Below, piece after piece: positions 1 through 12,822 of a stretch of DNA of 64,000 bases. The notes beneath the pieces are model-generated. The model was given only the letters and a program-made list of their open reading frames with translations. It was not told where the DNA came from and searched no databases. The translations under genes and the position numbers were made by a program. The stretch is from positions 19,786,069 to 19,850,068 of the forward strand of contig OW203771.1 of assembly GCA_934045905.1 (NCBI GenBank), written 5' to 3'. The DNA comes from Leuctra nigra (taxonomy: Eukaryota; Arthropoda; Insecta; Plecoptera; Leuctridae). How positions within the stretch are numbered: the first letter of the stretch is position 1; each line of letters begins with the position of its first letter.

Positions 1-459
1 ATATGACGTCACTTCCGGTTTCAAAATGGCGACTACCGGATGGTTTTATAAAAAGGCACCTCAGACGCCAAAAGTGCACATGTGGTAAAAATTTCAGATC
101 GATCGGCTAAGCCGTTTAGGCTGTGGCGGTGATAGCGGTGTTTCCTGATATCATCATCATCAGATAGGTTTTAAAAGGGGTGTAATTTCACTGTTTTCAC
201 GGCCCTCTAGCACGCAAATGGCATAACCTATTGTTCCCAAATTTAGTATATGGAGTGGGGTGGGCCATAGCTCGAAATTAAGATATTTCACAACAATGTG
301 AGATTTTCCAATTTTATGATCCAGTAGGCCGAAAATGCCATGTTGTTGCTTACAGTAAAAGTGGTTGGTCTGCTCCTCGGTTTATTAGGCATTTACGGTA
401 TGTTGAGTGAGTGTGAGTGTACGGTACGACTTGGCTGGTTGGAGCGACCGCTCCACTAG
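1..459 (+). repeat. End of a dispersed repeat (hairpin-CTAG family)
   Basis: These bases match the right part of the array at 33.76-34.23 kb: the same AAAATGGCG block, the same 'cacctcagacgccaaaagtgca' theme, the same 'ggtggggtgggccatagctcg' theme, and the same end. The end is a hairpin (GGAGCG-AC-CGCTCC, 441-454) followed by A and CTAG (456-459). The left end lies outside the window. Hairpin plus CTAG resembles a Helitron-like 3' terminus, but the hairpin sits closer to CTAG than usual, so the class is an inference. Confidence 0.7.
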
Positions 460-907
460 ATATTGGGAGTTATAATGCTATACCGGCAAGTAATGCCGGT
501 ATAGGGCTTAAAACATTTTGTGAATTCAGTCCCAGAGGTAGAAGGGAGAAAGACAGTCAATTTCAAAGATGCTTGATTTGAGCTCACAGTAATTCAGTCT
601 TTTAACGCGGTGGTGGGGTTTGTGTTGGCCAATGATCCACTGCAGCTACGCCGGCGAGCATACTTTCCTCGCCGGACAGGTCAGTGGTGAGGCCCAGACA
701 ATGAGCAGCCAGGGTCGACCTACCCATGTCCTCCCTTGAATTTGCAGTCTCCTCGGGCCGGCCTTCCCCCACGAGACGGTAATCCCCCTGAAATCGAGGT
801 CCCGCCGGCCCAAAGTCTCTCCTCCCCCTCCCCCCCCACCCCCCGGTCTGTCACAAAAGAGATGCAAAGCAAGATCGAGAATATGAACTTCCGCCCATCT
901 ACCTCTG
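460..907. other. Intergenic, no gene seen
   Basis: No convincing coding region. Bases 530-600 resemble one end of the CTGTACCTCAG foldback family found at 12.5 and 62.5 kb. 815-845 is C-rich and borders the assembly gap. Confidence 0.6.
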
Positions 908-1107
908 NNNNNNNNNNNNNNNNNNNNNNNNNNNNNNNNNNNNNNNNNNNNNNNNNNNNNNNNNNNNNNNNNNNNNNNNNNNNNNNNNNNNNNNNNNNNN
1001 NNNNNNNNNNNNNNNNNNNNNNNNNNNNNNNNNNNNNNNNNNNNNNNNNNNNNNNNNNNNNNNNNNNNNNNNNNNNNNNNNNNNNNNNNNNNNNNNNNNN
1101 NNNNNNN
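908..1107. other. Assembly gap (200 N)
   Basis: A run of 200 undetermined bases, probably a scaffold gap of nominal size. Reading frames crossing it are not real. Confidence 0.99.
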
Positions 1108-1722
1108 TGTAGATATTTTATTTGTTCATATATTATGATATACATAATTAGTAATTTTGTAACTTTCATTTTTTTTTTAAATTTTGTCAACCTTTTAGAA
1201 CGCTTGTGCACTTGTGGCGCTTGAACGCCAGTGACGAAAAAAGTGTACCAGACAGGCATATTTTTAGTTTGAGCTATTTTTTGACCAAGCACTTCATTTC
1301 GACGCTTTTGGCACGAATGTCAGTCTCTGCTTATCCAACCAGAGATCCAACCATTTCTCCGATCGAGCTGAAATTTTGCACACCTATAAAGACAACCCTA
1401 ACTGAGGGAATAAGTAAAAACCATATTTCAAAACTGACCACCTGCAGATCGAAATTATAACAATTTCCTCTGATTGGTTAAAAATAGAACCCTGTGAGCG
1501 ATCATCCTCGAAATTTGTATGGTCATTGGGTGTTGGGACCAACACTACTATTTCGAAGATAGAGCAGCAAATATCACATGTATGTGAATGTGCATGCACG
1601 CTTACGCGTTTCACAGAGCGATTTCCAATTAGGTATGTTTTCCTGCTGGGGAAATTTTAAATTCTTTCCTGTTCCTGTTTTCCTGCAGTATATTACGTTG
1701 ATATCTCACTGTAAAGCTCTCG
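1108..1722. other. Intergenic, no gene seen
   Basis: AT-rich single-copy-looking sequence without a convincing exon, promoter or repeat boundary. Confidence 0.5.
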
Positions 1723-1726
1723 TTAA

Positions 1727-2107
1727 GACGGCTGGGTAGTGAGTTTGACCTTGAAGAGTTTTTTAATCGATTTGTATCAATATCTTTTACCATTGTAATT
1801 GTTAACAAAATAAGGCTTTGTACGAGTTTTCAGAACAGATTAATAAAATTAATTTGATAGTTTGGAATGGGTAATTAGTTTTATTTTGTCCTATAGATGA
1901 TTAGTGCCATATTTTTACTAATTTTCAGGCACTAAACATCTGTAGGACAAAATAAAATAATAAACCATCCAAGCTTTGGCATTATTTTCATTGAACTGTT
2001 CTGAATACTCGTCCAAAGCCTTATTTTATTACAAATTACATTGGTAAAAGATATTGATAAAAATCGATCAAAAAACTCGTCAAGGTCAAACTCACTACTC
2101 AGCCGTC
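1727..2107. mobile_element. Foldback MITE flanked by TTAA
   Basis: About 185 bp at each end form an inverted repeat beginning GACGGCTGGGTAG and ending CTACTCAGCCGTC. TTAA lies directly outside both ends (1723-1726 and 2108-2111), the target duplication typical of piggyBac-type elements. No transposase is inside, so it is non-autonomous. A degraded relative is at 35.16-35.54 kb. Confidence 0.8.
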
Positions 2108-2111
2108 TTAA

Positions 2112-5100
2112 AAGTTTTCTCATAATTAGATGATTTTGTTCGAATGACTTTAGGCGAACGGCAGGTTTTCTTATAGATGGAGGTAGAAGTTCTGTCCGAG
2201 ATAAAGTTGACTGGCTCAATTCGATTAGAGATGGCTCCAACGTCACCAGTAATGGACCACTTTTTGCCGCTATTTTGACAGTTGACAGGTCACCATTTAT
2301 CTTGTCTTGACATCAAAGACTACTGTTTTTTCTTTCAAGTTTTTCTCTCTTTTCGACTACGTAAGAAAACAAAAAGAGAGCTTTACTTTCAGCTCTTCAA
2401 ATATTTTCCATTCTTTAGAAGGCGTAAAAGCTTTTATGTTGCTTTGATGAGCGATTAAAAGTATAAAGTTGCAGAAAATAAGTAAAGCTTTCAGCGAAAT
2501 TTACATAAAATCGTAACTAATTACATCCGTTTTGAGACTTTTCTGTTCTCGCTTAGCTTTCAGTTTGTTGCCACGGTAGATCTGATCGGTCCTCCGATCG
2601 AGCTAAAATTTGGCATTTAAAAAATGTACACCAGTATACAGCAATAACTAGTGATTTTGAAAAATTCTATATTTTCCGACACAGACGACATTTTCCTTTT
2701 ACCGTAAAATGACCGATAAAAGTATGGATAAAATACTTGATTATGTAAATTTTTTGTAATACTATAAAAAGTAAAACTCATTATAACTTTGTTTAACACC
2801 TGACTGCCTTACAAATAAATTTGTTTTCATAGCCTTGGTATAATTTCCAGCAAAATCTTCACCTTCTTTGAAAGACAGGGAAGTTAATTAAGATCCGCTC
2901 CCATGTAGCTTGGATGTGCTACGAATTGAAATGCTCTCTAGTTATCATGTAGTTGACACACCCATCACGATCAGGCGCATCTCTTTGCAGTAGATAGGTA
3001 TAATACAATCCCCCATCCCTTTACATCCAGCCTGCCAGCAGCAATATTCAACACAGCATGTTCCCCGAAGAACCAATTCAAAATAAATGCTTCCTTTTTG
3101 CCTAGGAATCTTGTATAGGAAGTGCAGTTACCGCTTTTATAATATTTTTTTAAATGTTTTATCATGTTCCTACACATCAATACTTCAAATCATTTATAAT
3201 AATTAATAATATAATCATAAATTAATTGTAATTAAAAAAATTAAAAAAATACAAAAATGCAAATTACATAAAGTATATCATTTTTAATGAGCTTAATTTA
3301 TAGCCTCACATTATCTTAAATTCTTCTTCATCATTTTTCGATCATCATAGTAAACATAAAGTTACAGAAATTACTGTTCTCGGTACTGTTGGGTCCATAA
3401 ATAAAAATATATCTTGAAGTTTATTTAGTTTCTCTGAAAGACGAAAATTAGTAAAACCATTTTTGTCATAGATAACAGGAAAACATGGAGGTTGTCGTGA
3501 GGAACCATCCCAAGATTTGTCTTAGTATGACTACATGAACCCTCATGCACGATAGCCGATGTGTAAGATCGAACCTAGGTCTCCTGAAACCTAAATTATT
3601 GAGTATGTCATAAAAAAGAACATGAACTAAGCTTATCATAATGAAATGTCATAATTCAAACTGACGATTGTATGATGTAGTTGATAGGAACGTATTGAAC
3701 GGGTATGTAACTATGCCAAAAGTCACTTTATGGATCGGCATTGGTCCATTACATACAGTTCGTTTTTTCTTTGTCTGAACTCTCACCAGAATGCGCTGAT
3801 AGGCAGTTTTTCTGCTAGGCCGGGAAATACTTCATTGCGCGCTCACCTGGCAATGACGTCTTCCTCGGCCTAACAGAGTAAGTGACGGTGGCTCCATCTG
3901 GTGCGAGTTCAAACATAGAAAACACGAACTGAACTGTAGATATCAAGATAGGAAAAAGTAGACGGCTGACAAAACAGCTCAATGCATACTCAATCTTTGC
4001 TCGGCTTTCAGGAAATTACTGATTGCTTTCGGTGTTCAAAACTGTCTCAAATAATCAAGAGAATTTACAGTTGAATTCTGCACACAATTACCCAATTGTC
4101 TCTTCTCTTGCGAAAGAAAATGTGTGATAATTTTGTTGACAATTGACCATAAAAGAAGATAAGAACTAAGCCCAAGTTCTTGTAGGTCGAGTTATCTTGG
4201 AAGGATGGGGATTATTCGCTTGATCCCTGAGTTTAAATCTCGAGATAATTTTACCGAAATACTATTTAACAATTGCAGTTATTAAGAATGTGAAAAATGT
4301 ATTTCCTGGCTACTTCTTAAGTCTACATTAGAATAATTAACAGAATGCTGTAAATACATTTTTGAACGCAATCCGAAAGCCAAGTAATGATAATAAAAGT
4401 AAATAGAAGTAAAATAATTATATTGACAGTTTTCAAAACCTCGGCGTCAAAATAAATGTAGTTATTTTTAGATTTAAAAATATTTCTTAGTAAAAATATG
4501 TACATTTACTACCGAGTACTGTATTATTGATTATTATTTATGTCTCTACGACACAAGCCCTGGCTTATGGGGGTATGCAAATACACTGCTCCCCAAACTG
4601 ATGTTTAATTTTTGTACGTATAAGGAAGACTCGATTCGAAACAAATAAATGATACATGAAAAAATATTTCTAAATCGCATTCTAGCTAGGAAAACAATGA
4701 GGGTACGCGTTTGCTAGCGATTACCTTCGAAATGCATGGAAGTCTTTGCAGTCCACAGATTTTCTTTCCGATTCCTTCAGTAAAACTTGTATAAAATATT
4801 AATCAATTTTATATTTTCAATGGACAGATCTTGTCCAAACACCATATGTAAACGAAGTGGATAGTAAAGAGTGTTTTGGTAATACATGGCGTGATATTAC
4901 TACATTCGACCAATAATGCGCAAAGAATACCTCACACAAAAAATAGAGATTCGAGCTTCAATTTTCATTCTGTGTCACATGAAAACAGTACCTATGAAGA
5001 ACACAAAACAGATTGCATTTGTTTGATCTCTCAGCTAGAATCAGTGCATGCTAACGAGACTTGTTTCGTAGCGTCGAAATCAAATGACGCGAAAGTTCGG

Positions 5101-5460
5101 TGTTTCGCAGTACAATTCAGCTGGGAATTGAAAACTGTTTGGAGAAGTGAGTTTATTCCGAAAGTTCGGATTTTCTCTCTCCCGACTCTGCTGTAGAGAA
5201 GTCGAGGAAAGTGATTCAATCCAGAGCGGACATTTGATTTAATATCGCCATAGGAAATTGAAACTTATTGAATGAAAGTTTGGTGTACATATCTCGAATA
5301 TGTTTTGTAAGTAACTATTAAGTCTAATGAAACTCGATTTTGAACTTTCAGTTACAAGTCTGAGATAATTTAATTGGCTTTATAACTTAAGTACATGGGA
5401 TCCAATTAAGAAAGTTTAGTTATAAACTTCTAAACTCTTGATTATCGTGTCAATTAGTAA
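2112..5460. other. Intergenic AT-rich stretch, no gene seen
   Basis: Over 3 kb with only short open frames lacking coding composition, plausible splice sites or homology that I recognise. Poly-A/T-rich around 3.2 kb. Confidence 0.55.
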
Positions 5461-5810
5461 TCGAGATATTGACTAGGAAAGCGCTCTGTTGAACGCGTTG
5501 ATGAGCGAGCACCGACATGCGCAACATCTCCCATCGAACACGATCCATTTGAACAAAAATAACTATTACTTATTTTCATCGAAACTTTCCATAAACACTC
5601 TGGAACAGTACCTACCATGAATTTGATACTTTTCCATACCTTGGACGGATATTCATAACTCTTAAAATGGCAATAAGTCTGTAAATTCTTGGCCGATTGG
5701 TTTGGAAATGTGTAAAATATGACTAAGATATCATGTTACATGTGCTATCTACTCGAAACGTAGTTTTACCGCTATAACTGTGAAACAAGATCTATATCCA
5801 GAAATAATTC

Positions 5811-6605
5811 TCGGTTTCAGTGAAAAACAGAAGTTTTTACGTTGATTGAGTGAATCATAATATTGCAATTCATTATGGATATTTTTTTGTCTGGGGCTTA
5901 ACGTCGCACTGTTCTGCAGCGAGGCTAATGGCGACGGATGAATGATTATGATGATGATTGGGAGATGATGGTGAAGAGTAGGTTAGGATGGAAGGTGGGA
6001 GGGAGGCGGTCGTAGCCTATTAGTATGGTACCTTCCCAGCATTTGCCTATCGACCGAGGGAAAATCACGAAAAAAAAACCCAGTCAGGAACGACGGCCGT
6101 GGGAATCGAACCCGGGCCTCCGGAATACAAGTTGAGAGCGTTAACCACTCACCCAACCTGTTCCGGATGTTATAAGTATTGGACACTTTTACGTTGCAGT
6201 GCAATTGTATGTGCAATTGTGTACCAGCGTAAATTTTGGTAGATGTATGCTATAAACTTCCAAAGACTAACGGTGGACAGGCCCATATATGAGAAAAACC
6301 ATCTATGGCTAATCTCAGTTTCAGTGAAAAACGGAAACTTTTACGTTGCAGTGCAATTGTATGTGCAATGCAATATATACATGTATATTACAAAATTGCA
6401 ATATGCAACCGTACCGCTGGTAGGTACCTACAATTGCACATACAATTGCACTGCAACGTAAAAGTTTCCGTTTTTCACTGAAACTGAGATTAGCCATAGA
6501 GGGTTATTCTCATCTATTAAATTACATACATTACGAATTACATCCGTTATGAATTGCGGTATGATTCACTCAACGTAAAAGCTGTTTTTCATTGAACATG
6601 AGAAT
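5811..6605. mobile_element. Foldback element nested in a dispersed repeat
   Basis: Outer arms 5811-5880 and 6538-6605 are imperfect reverse complements (themes 'gtttcagtgaaaaac' and 'acgttgattgagtgaatcat'). Inner arms 6298-6372 and 6425-6505 pair over ~75 bp, including 'acgttgcagtgcaattgt'. A tRNA-type SINE interrupts it at 5.89-6.17 kb. Confidence 0.65.
5885..6172 (-). mobile_element. tRNA-derived SINE
   Basis: Read on the minus strand it starts with a tRNA-like head: an A-box-like TGGGTGAGTGGTTAACGC and a B-box GGTTCGATTCC, the pol III promoter pair. A body follows with 'ctgggttttttttt', 'ggcaaatgctgggaaggta' and 'gaccgcctccctcccacc'. It ends near 'gtgcgacgttaagcccc'. The same body recurs at 58.2 kb and, decayed, at 53.7 kb. 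The head is too diverged and lacks a foldable acceptor stem to be a tRNA gene. Confidence 0.8.
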
Positions 6606-7175
6606 AGTTTCAGAATAACTAAAAACGTCTACCTATACCTACACTTTGCTTCATAAAACAAACTAGAATGTAGTGGAATTTGCACTGCGACACCATAATT
6701 TCTGACAGCTCCAAATATTTAAAAATTGAAATAAGTGCATTAGTTCTCTACTGATTAGTCTAAAACAATTATTGTTAAATAATTGAAAATGGAAATCTTA
6801 AATCTTGGCCAATCTAGGCAATGCAAAATTTGAACTTTATCTGACCATTTTGATTTTCGACCAATAAGAAGATTTTTTGAAAACATTTTAACAATTGGAG
6901 GATTTGTCTGAAATTTACCAACAAAATATGAAAAATTTCAATTAGAGGTCAAACGGTGTGAGCTACGTTGGCTATTTTCAATTTTGAACCAATAAGTGGG
7001 CAGGCGCGCTCAAAACTATAGGTATTAAATTAGAATGATGTTAGCACTTGTCTAAAATTTCTGCTCGATCGGAAAAAAAAATTTGATTTGTGGCGTCGGG
7101 TCAAAATATCAAACATACACAAAAAACAGAGAAAGTGTCCAAAAGTGCAGAATGGAGACACTTCGCTCAATTAAA

Positions 7176-7837
7176 TGAATGACAGCAGCCACCTCCTTCA
7201 GCCTTCAGCCATTATCATCTTCATAATCAGTCTAGTTGCATAGCAGAGCGATTTTAAACAAGACTATATGTAAATAAAAAGCAATATAGAAGACTGTTTG
7301 TTCTTTCTCACGGATGTTTGCTTTGTTCTAAAAGGGTAGAGGGATAATTTCATGCTAACTAGGGCGACGCTCGAATCAATAAAACTCGTGGGGTTTGAAT
7401 CAATTATTCACGTGCTTTTGCCCACAAACATCGTGCTTAAAACGACAAGAGCTTCAAAAACCACTTCACCGACGACGTCGAGTGAAGTCTGTTGTTGGAA
7501 TGAGAATGGAATGAAAGAGTTAGCAGGAATTATCAAGATCAATTGATGTATTGTTCAAGGAGGTTAGAATTTTACAAGTATTTGAAATGTTTTATCCGAT
7601 TTCTTATTTTTTCAAGCTACAAAGCTACACATACTTTCTCAGTTCCGTACCTTGAATTGATAAATACTATTTAGTAAATAGAAATACACTGAGAAAAGAA
7701 TTCAAAGTACAAAAATCTATTTAAATAAAACGTGTCTTTTGATTGTAAACCTCATAGTTTTCCATACATCGTTATTTGGTAATTGTCACTGTATTAAATT
7801 TGTACTTTCACAAAATAGTAGGGGAGCAAATGTAATT
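7176..7837. other. Intergenic, no gene seen
   Basis: AT-rich; a short open frame near 7.35-7.55 kb has no supporting splice sites or recognised motif. Confidence 0.5.
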
Positions 7838-8510
7838 CCGCTCGATTGGAGTGCCGAAATTGATTTTTACATAATTATCGATTGTTTACATCATTCTTAA
7901 TATTACCTGACGTGCCTTCAATTTTTTTGGTGGCCATCTTGGAAAATATGGCGGAAAACGAGCGAAAAACGTAAATTTTACAAATTATTTATTTGTTGGT
8001 AGAGGAAAGATTGAAAAATTATGAAATAATTCACTAAAACTAACTCCAATATAGTGACTTAAAAAAAAATACGCTGTAAACAAATTTAAAAAAATTAATA
8101 AAAAAAAATTAATTAAAAAAAAGCGTTTTTTTTTAAACGCAAATTGTTCAAAATGAAATTGTCTACAAATTTTAATTCCACATATTTTAGTCTAAGTCCA
8201 CGCGTTTCATAATAAATTGAGAGCAAAAAAACACAGAAACGTGATTGGTCAATTCCAACAATGAAAAAATAGAATTCGTTCACGTCGTATTTTTTTTTCA
8301 AGTCCCCATATTTGGGTTAGTTTTAGTGAATTATTTATAATTTTTCAACTTTTCCTCTACCAAAAATTAAATAATTTGTAAAATTTACGTTTTCCGCCAT
8401 ATTTTCCAAGATGGCCACCAAAAAAATTGAAGGCACGTCAGGTAATATTAAGAATGATGTAAACAATCGATAATTATGAAAAAATCAATTTCGGCACTCC
8501 AATCGAGCGG
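7838..8510. mobile_element. Long-armed foldback element
   Basis: Arms of about 200 bp (7838-8045 and 8318-8510) are nearly exact reverse complements, starting CCGCTCGATTGGAGTGCC and ending GGCACTCCAATCGAGCGG. The ~270 bp centre is poly-A/T-rich. No coding content. I found no clear target duplication. Confidence 0.75.
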
Positions 8511-9033
8511 AAAGCATTTTTTCTACATTTGAACCTGCACTAAAACTGTTTTCGTACTTTATCAATTACATAAAATATTATGAAGATTTGAGGACCCGAT
8601 CGATGGTGGCATCCATATTTTAACAATTACTCGAAATACGTCTGAGCCTATAATCTTCATAATCCTACTACAGTAGTTGTTAAAGTAATCTTTTACTGCA
8701 TTTCATGACGTCTATCAACCTTAAAACTATTTTATGTCCTTAATTCCCAAGATCCTATTAAATATGATTGATGACAAATATTATCATTAAATGGAGGTCA
8801 TTATCGTCTGGATCTCGACTAATTCTATGTTAATCCCGGTTTAATCCAGAGATAATATCAATCACGTTTCAAGTGGGTGTTCTAGTATTGTATTATTTGT
8901 TCGCTATCGATAGTGAAAATGGTTGTGAATCGGCAGTAGAGAAGATTAGTTGTATACAAGATTAAGAAGAAAATATTATCTGCACAGAAGTATAGTTGTA
9001 TGTTTGCTTTCCATGTTTTATGAAGCACAAAAA

Positions 9034-9323
9034 GGCGGCCTACTTTTTTCTTAACGGCTTTACCGATTGTCTTCAAATTTTCACAGGTTATAGAAAGAGG
9101 AGATATGTGTCTCTAGTGACCCCAAAATTTAATTTTTTGTTTAGTTATTTCAGGGCAGAGGTGCCAAAAGGACTCATATATTGCCCATGTTAGCACTTCC
9201 TCAAAACGAGAAAAAACATTTTGTATTATTTTTTTGGATCACTAGAGACACAGATGTACTCTTTATATATGCTTTTAAATATTGAAAACAATCGGTCAAA
9301 CCGTTAAGAAAAAATAAGGGGCC
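9034..9323. mobile_element. Foldback element
   Basis: Imperfect arms 9034-9120 and 9236-9323: 'ttcttaacggcttt' pairs with 'aaaccgttaagaa', and 'gtctctagtgacc' pairs with 'ggatcactagagac'. Short spacer, no gene. Confidence 0.6.
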
Positions 9324-10532
9324 AGCTTTTTATATTTTTTTTTTGGTTTTCAATATTTGAATTAAAATAACTTACTTCACAGCAGCAGTATAATATGCAA
9401 CATGCAACACACGATTAAATGTCACAAATGTCACGTACAACCCAAAGCTAATGCATTTTCATGCATGTCTTGGATTTTTTTTTTACATCGGAATCGAAAT
9501 TTTCTGCGAGAACTGTCGACTCTTAAGTTCCAAGCAGAAAATATATCAATTAATGTATCCCAAATATGACGTTTTGTATCGGAGGTTTGATATTGATACC
9601 TACTTTCTTAAATGACATCCTACTATTCAATCTTAAAAATTACATAATAATATTATGCTATATATTTTGCATAATATTTTGCTAAAATATTTCAATTTGA
9701 AATGAGAAAAATGCTTAAACGCATACAGATTTTGTTGGAAACTGGAATAACTGAGCTTTGAAGCTTGAAAGTGGGCATTTGAGTTTTGTTGACTTGCTGT
9801 TTAAGAGATAAATTGAGCCCTTTTAAAAACATTCGATTTCCCTTGCTTTGTGATGCGGATCAATTCAAAAATATATATTTTTTTTAAATAAAAAAAATAA
9901 AAAAATAATTCTACTTAGAAGCAGGTAACATTTACAGAATTCCAAGTAAATATCCATTCAGTCATTCACCTCTCATAAATGCTTACAAATATTGAATTGA
10001 ATATTCTTTAGAATCTCCTCATGCTTGAAAAGCTCGGGGCAACGGATTAAAGTTGTAGAGCTTTGGAAGGGTTTCGGAAGCCGAACAAGAAAGTGTTCGA
10101 TCGAATACCGACATATCTACTCAACCTATTGGCAGAGTCTTCTTTCTATTCTGGTTTCACTCCCTCAGGCGCACATAAATATTTGAAACATTTATCATCT
10201 AAAAATACGTCGCTTTGTTGACGTATACCGAGAAGTTAATATTTTATGAAGATGGATAATTGTCGACGTAAAATTTGGAAGTGGATAAAGGGATTTTGAT
10301 AAACTGGATTCTTCTGATTTAAAAAAAAGATGATTCAACTATAGGTACATTGAGTTTCTGAATTTGAATGGCAATACTTTAAGATTTTGCTAATTCTATT
10401 ATTTAAACATTATCAAGCGCTGCTGTGTATGAAATAAGTGATATGTTGACAAATATTATATTCAGAATTTATAGGATCAGAATTCTTCGCTTATTCCAAC
10501 GTTCTACTTTGTTGCCTTTCGTTGTTTGTACT
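9324..10532. other. Intergenic, no gene seen
   Basis: AT-rich with homopolymer runs. No exon, promoter or clear repeat boundary was recognised. Confidence 0.5.
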
Positions 10533-11640
10533 AGGAAAACGCTCGGTGTAACGCGTTGATGAGCGAGCACCAACACGCACGACATCGCCAATCATAGCAC
10601 GATCCATTCAATCAAAGATAACTTACTTACATTATTTATTACCAATTTTCCTTGCAACTTTTCATAAACACTCTGGATCAATTAAATAACATATTATTGT
10701 ACTGTTATTTTTCCATCAATCTCTTTGGACAGATATTCAAACACTTAAAACAGCAATAAGTCTGTAAATTCTTGACTGATTGGGCTGGAAATGTGTAAAA
10801 TATGATGCTATCTATAGTCAAAACGTTGTTTTCATAACTGTGAAACACAATCCATATCGTAAAATAAATTATTTTAGATAAGGTATACCTATACCAATGT
10901 ATATGAAATACCTACATTACATTTTGACTACATTATGTATTGCAATAATATGATCCACTAAGAAAAGAATCTGTCTTACATTGATATTGAGAATAGCCAT
11001 CTATAAACTTTGCTTTGCTACATAGAGCAACCCAGAATGCAGTGGAATTTCTGTTTTGAAATGTCATTTCTGACAGTTATTAAAACTGTCAATAAGTGCA
11101 TCTATGTTTTTGACTGGTAGGGCTGAAAATTTGTAAAATAAGAGACAATGTTGGTCTGAACGACCATGCAAAATATGAGTTTGATTGATCAGATTAATCG
11201 AAGACCATTTGATAGGTCAAATGGTGGTGTGGCTATAGGCCGTTTTAAATTAAGTATACAAATGTCAGTAAAATCTCTATTACTCCTGAAGCTCATTACA
11301 GATTTGTAAAAAATCACTTATAATGCTGGTAGACATGACCTTGCAAAATTTGGTGATGATCGGTCAAACTATTGCAGTTACATACACAGAGTTTCCTTCA
11401 TCCCCATTGCCAAGCTAACTATAACTAAACATCAATTTTCCGATGCAACCAATGGAGCGAACTTGCTGAAAATCATTTTGACCATAACGAGAATAGTAAT
11501 TTAAGTTGTGTGAAAAAATTGGCCAGATCCATTACTTCGTTTGGCAGGAGACGCCAAATGCACAAATAAACACACACAAAAAAAACAGAGATTCGAGCCA
11601 TAAGTTTCAAGTGGAGACGCTCGCTCCGCTCGCTTAATTA
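10533..11640. repeat. Dispersed repeat copy (GCGAGCACC family)
   Basis: Uninterrupted relative of the 5.47-7.18 kb copy. It starts with 'aacgcgttgatgagcgagc' and ends with 'cagagattcgagcc' then 'gagacgctcgctc'. Inside are diverged repeats of a 'tgactggtagggctgaaaat'-like theme. Fragments of the family lie near 14.78, 23.45-23.63, 45.41-45.68 and 57.9 kb. Confidence 0.6.
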
Positions 11641-12544
11641 TCAAAGCCACTATATTTTCTTTTAACATTTTTTTTCGTTTACTAACATCTGGATGTTTAG
11701 CATCAATTCAAGCAGCCATTGACAAATATACACGCCAAGATTGTCACACGGTCAAATAACTTTGGCGTTACAAAAGTAATGCGTCTGTTTAATTAATTCT
11801 TATTTCTTAGCCACAGAATAAGATTTATCACTTTGATTGGATAAGCACATAATTTAACTAAAGTCAATGTATCTCTCATAATATGAGAGATGTACATATC
11901 ACATATTTAAAAATCTCTCTTTTTAGAGAGACTCGTGATTCGTAAGAATAAATCAGCCATCTTACAAGCTGCCAAAAGCCAAGTAAGAGCCCAAAATCAT
12001 CTATGCCAAAAACATCTATCAGCATCTAACCTGCTATATTTTATTGTCTAAAAAATCAAAGATTTATCAATGGATTTAAGAAAAAGTAACGATAATACGT
12101 CGATAAGAGAGTAATGCATTTGTCTTAGATTCAATATCAAATGAGTGTATTGCCAATCTTAGAATGAGGTGTAAAAATCTGACTTAATTGCTAGGGATCA
12201 TCGACCTGTCATGCGCATTGACAAATGTATCAAATAAACTTATATTTCAATAAAATTCTTGCTTTTATCATAATTAGAATAGATAGGTGGTTTAAATTGC
12301 CTCTCAAAATTTCAACTTGATCTGTCGAACATCACATTTTAGCAAATTTCATCTTGATCGGAGACACGATCTGACCTGTTCATTGCGACAACCCGAATAA
12401 ATATTTAAAAAAACAAGTGCGAAAAATCGTCAACTGCTATAGTTTGGTAGGTAATAAAATCAATACATTTGAATACTCTTATACAGATCCTTAAAATCTT
12501 TACCGTCAACCATCAAATCCTAATATAATTGCATCTCCTAACAT
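11641..12544. other. Intergenic, no gene seen
   Basis: AT-rich, no recognised feature beyond short local hairpins near 11.88 kb. Confidence 0.5.
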
Positions 12545-12782
12545 CTGTACCTCAGAGGTAGAAGGCCGGAAGTACATTTCGATGATTCTTGAGAAGCTCA
12601 AAAACCAGTAATTCTGCTATCATCCAATCATATTTGTAATGGGACATAAGTCATTGTGTAATAGAATGCTTACTTGTTGACATCTGTCAAAATAGCAATT
12701 GATAGCTTCATTACATCATTCCAAAAGTGTGCAACTCAAAGTTGAGAATATGGACTTCCAGCCTTTTACATCTGAGGTACAG
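12545..12782. mobile_element. Foldback MITE, CTGTACCTCAG family
   Basis: Ends are CTGTACCTCAGAGGTAGAAG and, inverted, CATCTGAGGTACAG, with inverted similarity extending into 'gccggaagtacat'. Family members or ends also occur near 19.05, 25.96, 57.1-57.8 and 62.46-62.70 kb, so this is an abundant family in this genome. Confidence 0.7.
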
Positions 12783-12822
12783 AAATATCTTACAAATACT
12801 GAACTTTATAATGACTCTGCTC

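Larger units (their letters stand above)
5468..7175. repeat. Dispersed repeat copy (GCGAGCACC family), interrupted
   Basis: The first ~340 bp and the last ~560 bp align with the element at 10.53-11.64 kb: shared 'cgcgttgatgagcgagcacc' start, 'aataagtctgtaaattcttg' middle, and 'acacaaaaaacagagaaa' then 'gagac.cttcgctcaatt' end. Between 5.81 and 6.61 kb this copy is split by a foldback element that itself carries a SINE, giving three levels of nesting. No coding capacity seen. Confidence 0.6.

Noticed and set aside
646..1292. Reading frames near or across the first kilobase
   Set aside because: They run through the N gap or G/C-rich low-complexity text.
4876..5196. 106-aa plus-strand protein
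   Set aside because: AT-rich composition, no domain, no splice or promoter support.
6100..6172. A real tRNA gene
   Set aside because: A and B boxes are present, but the sequence continues into a repeated SINE body and no proper acceptor stem is seen.
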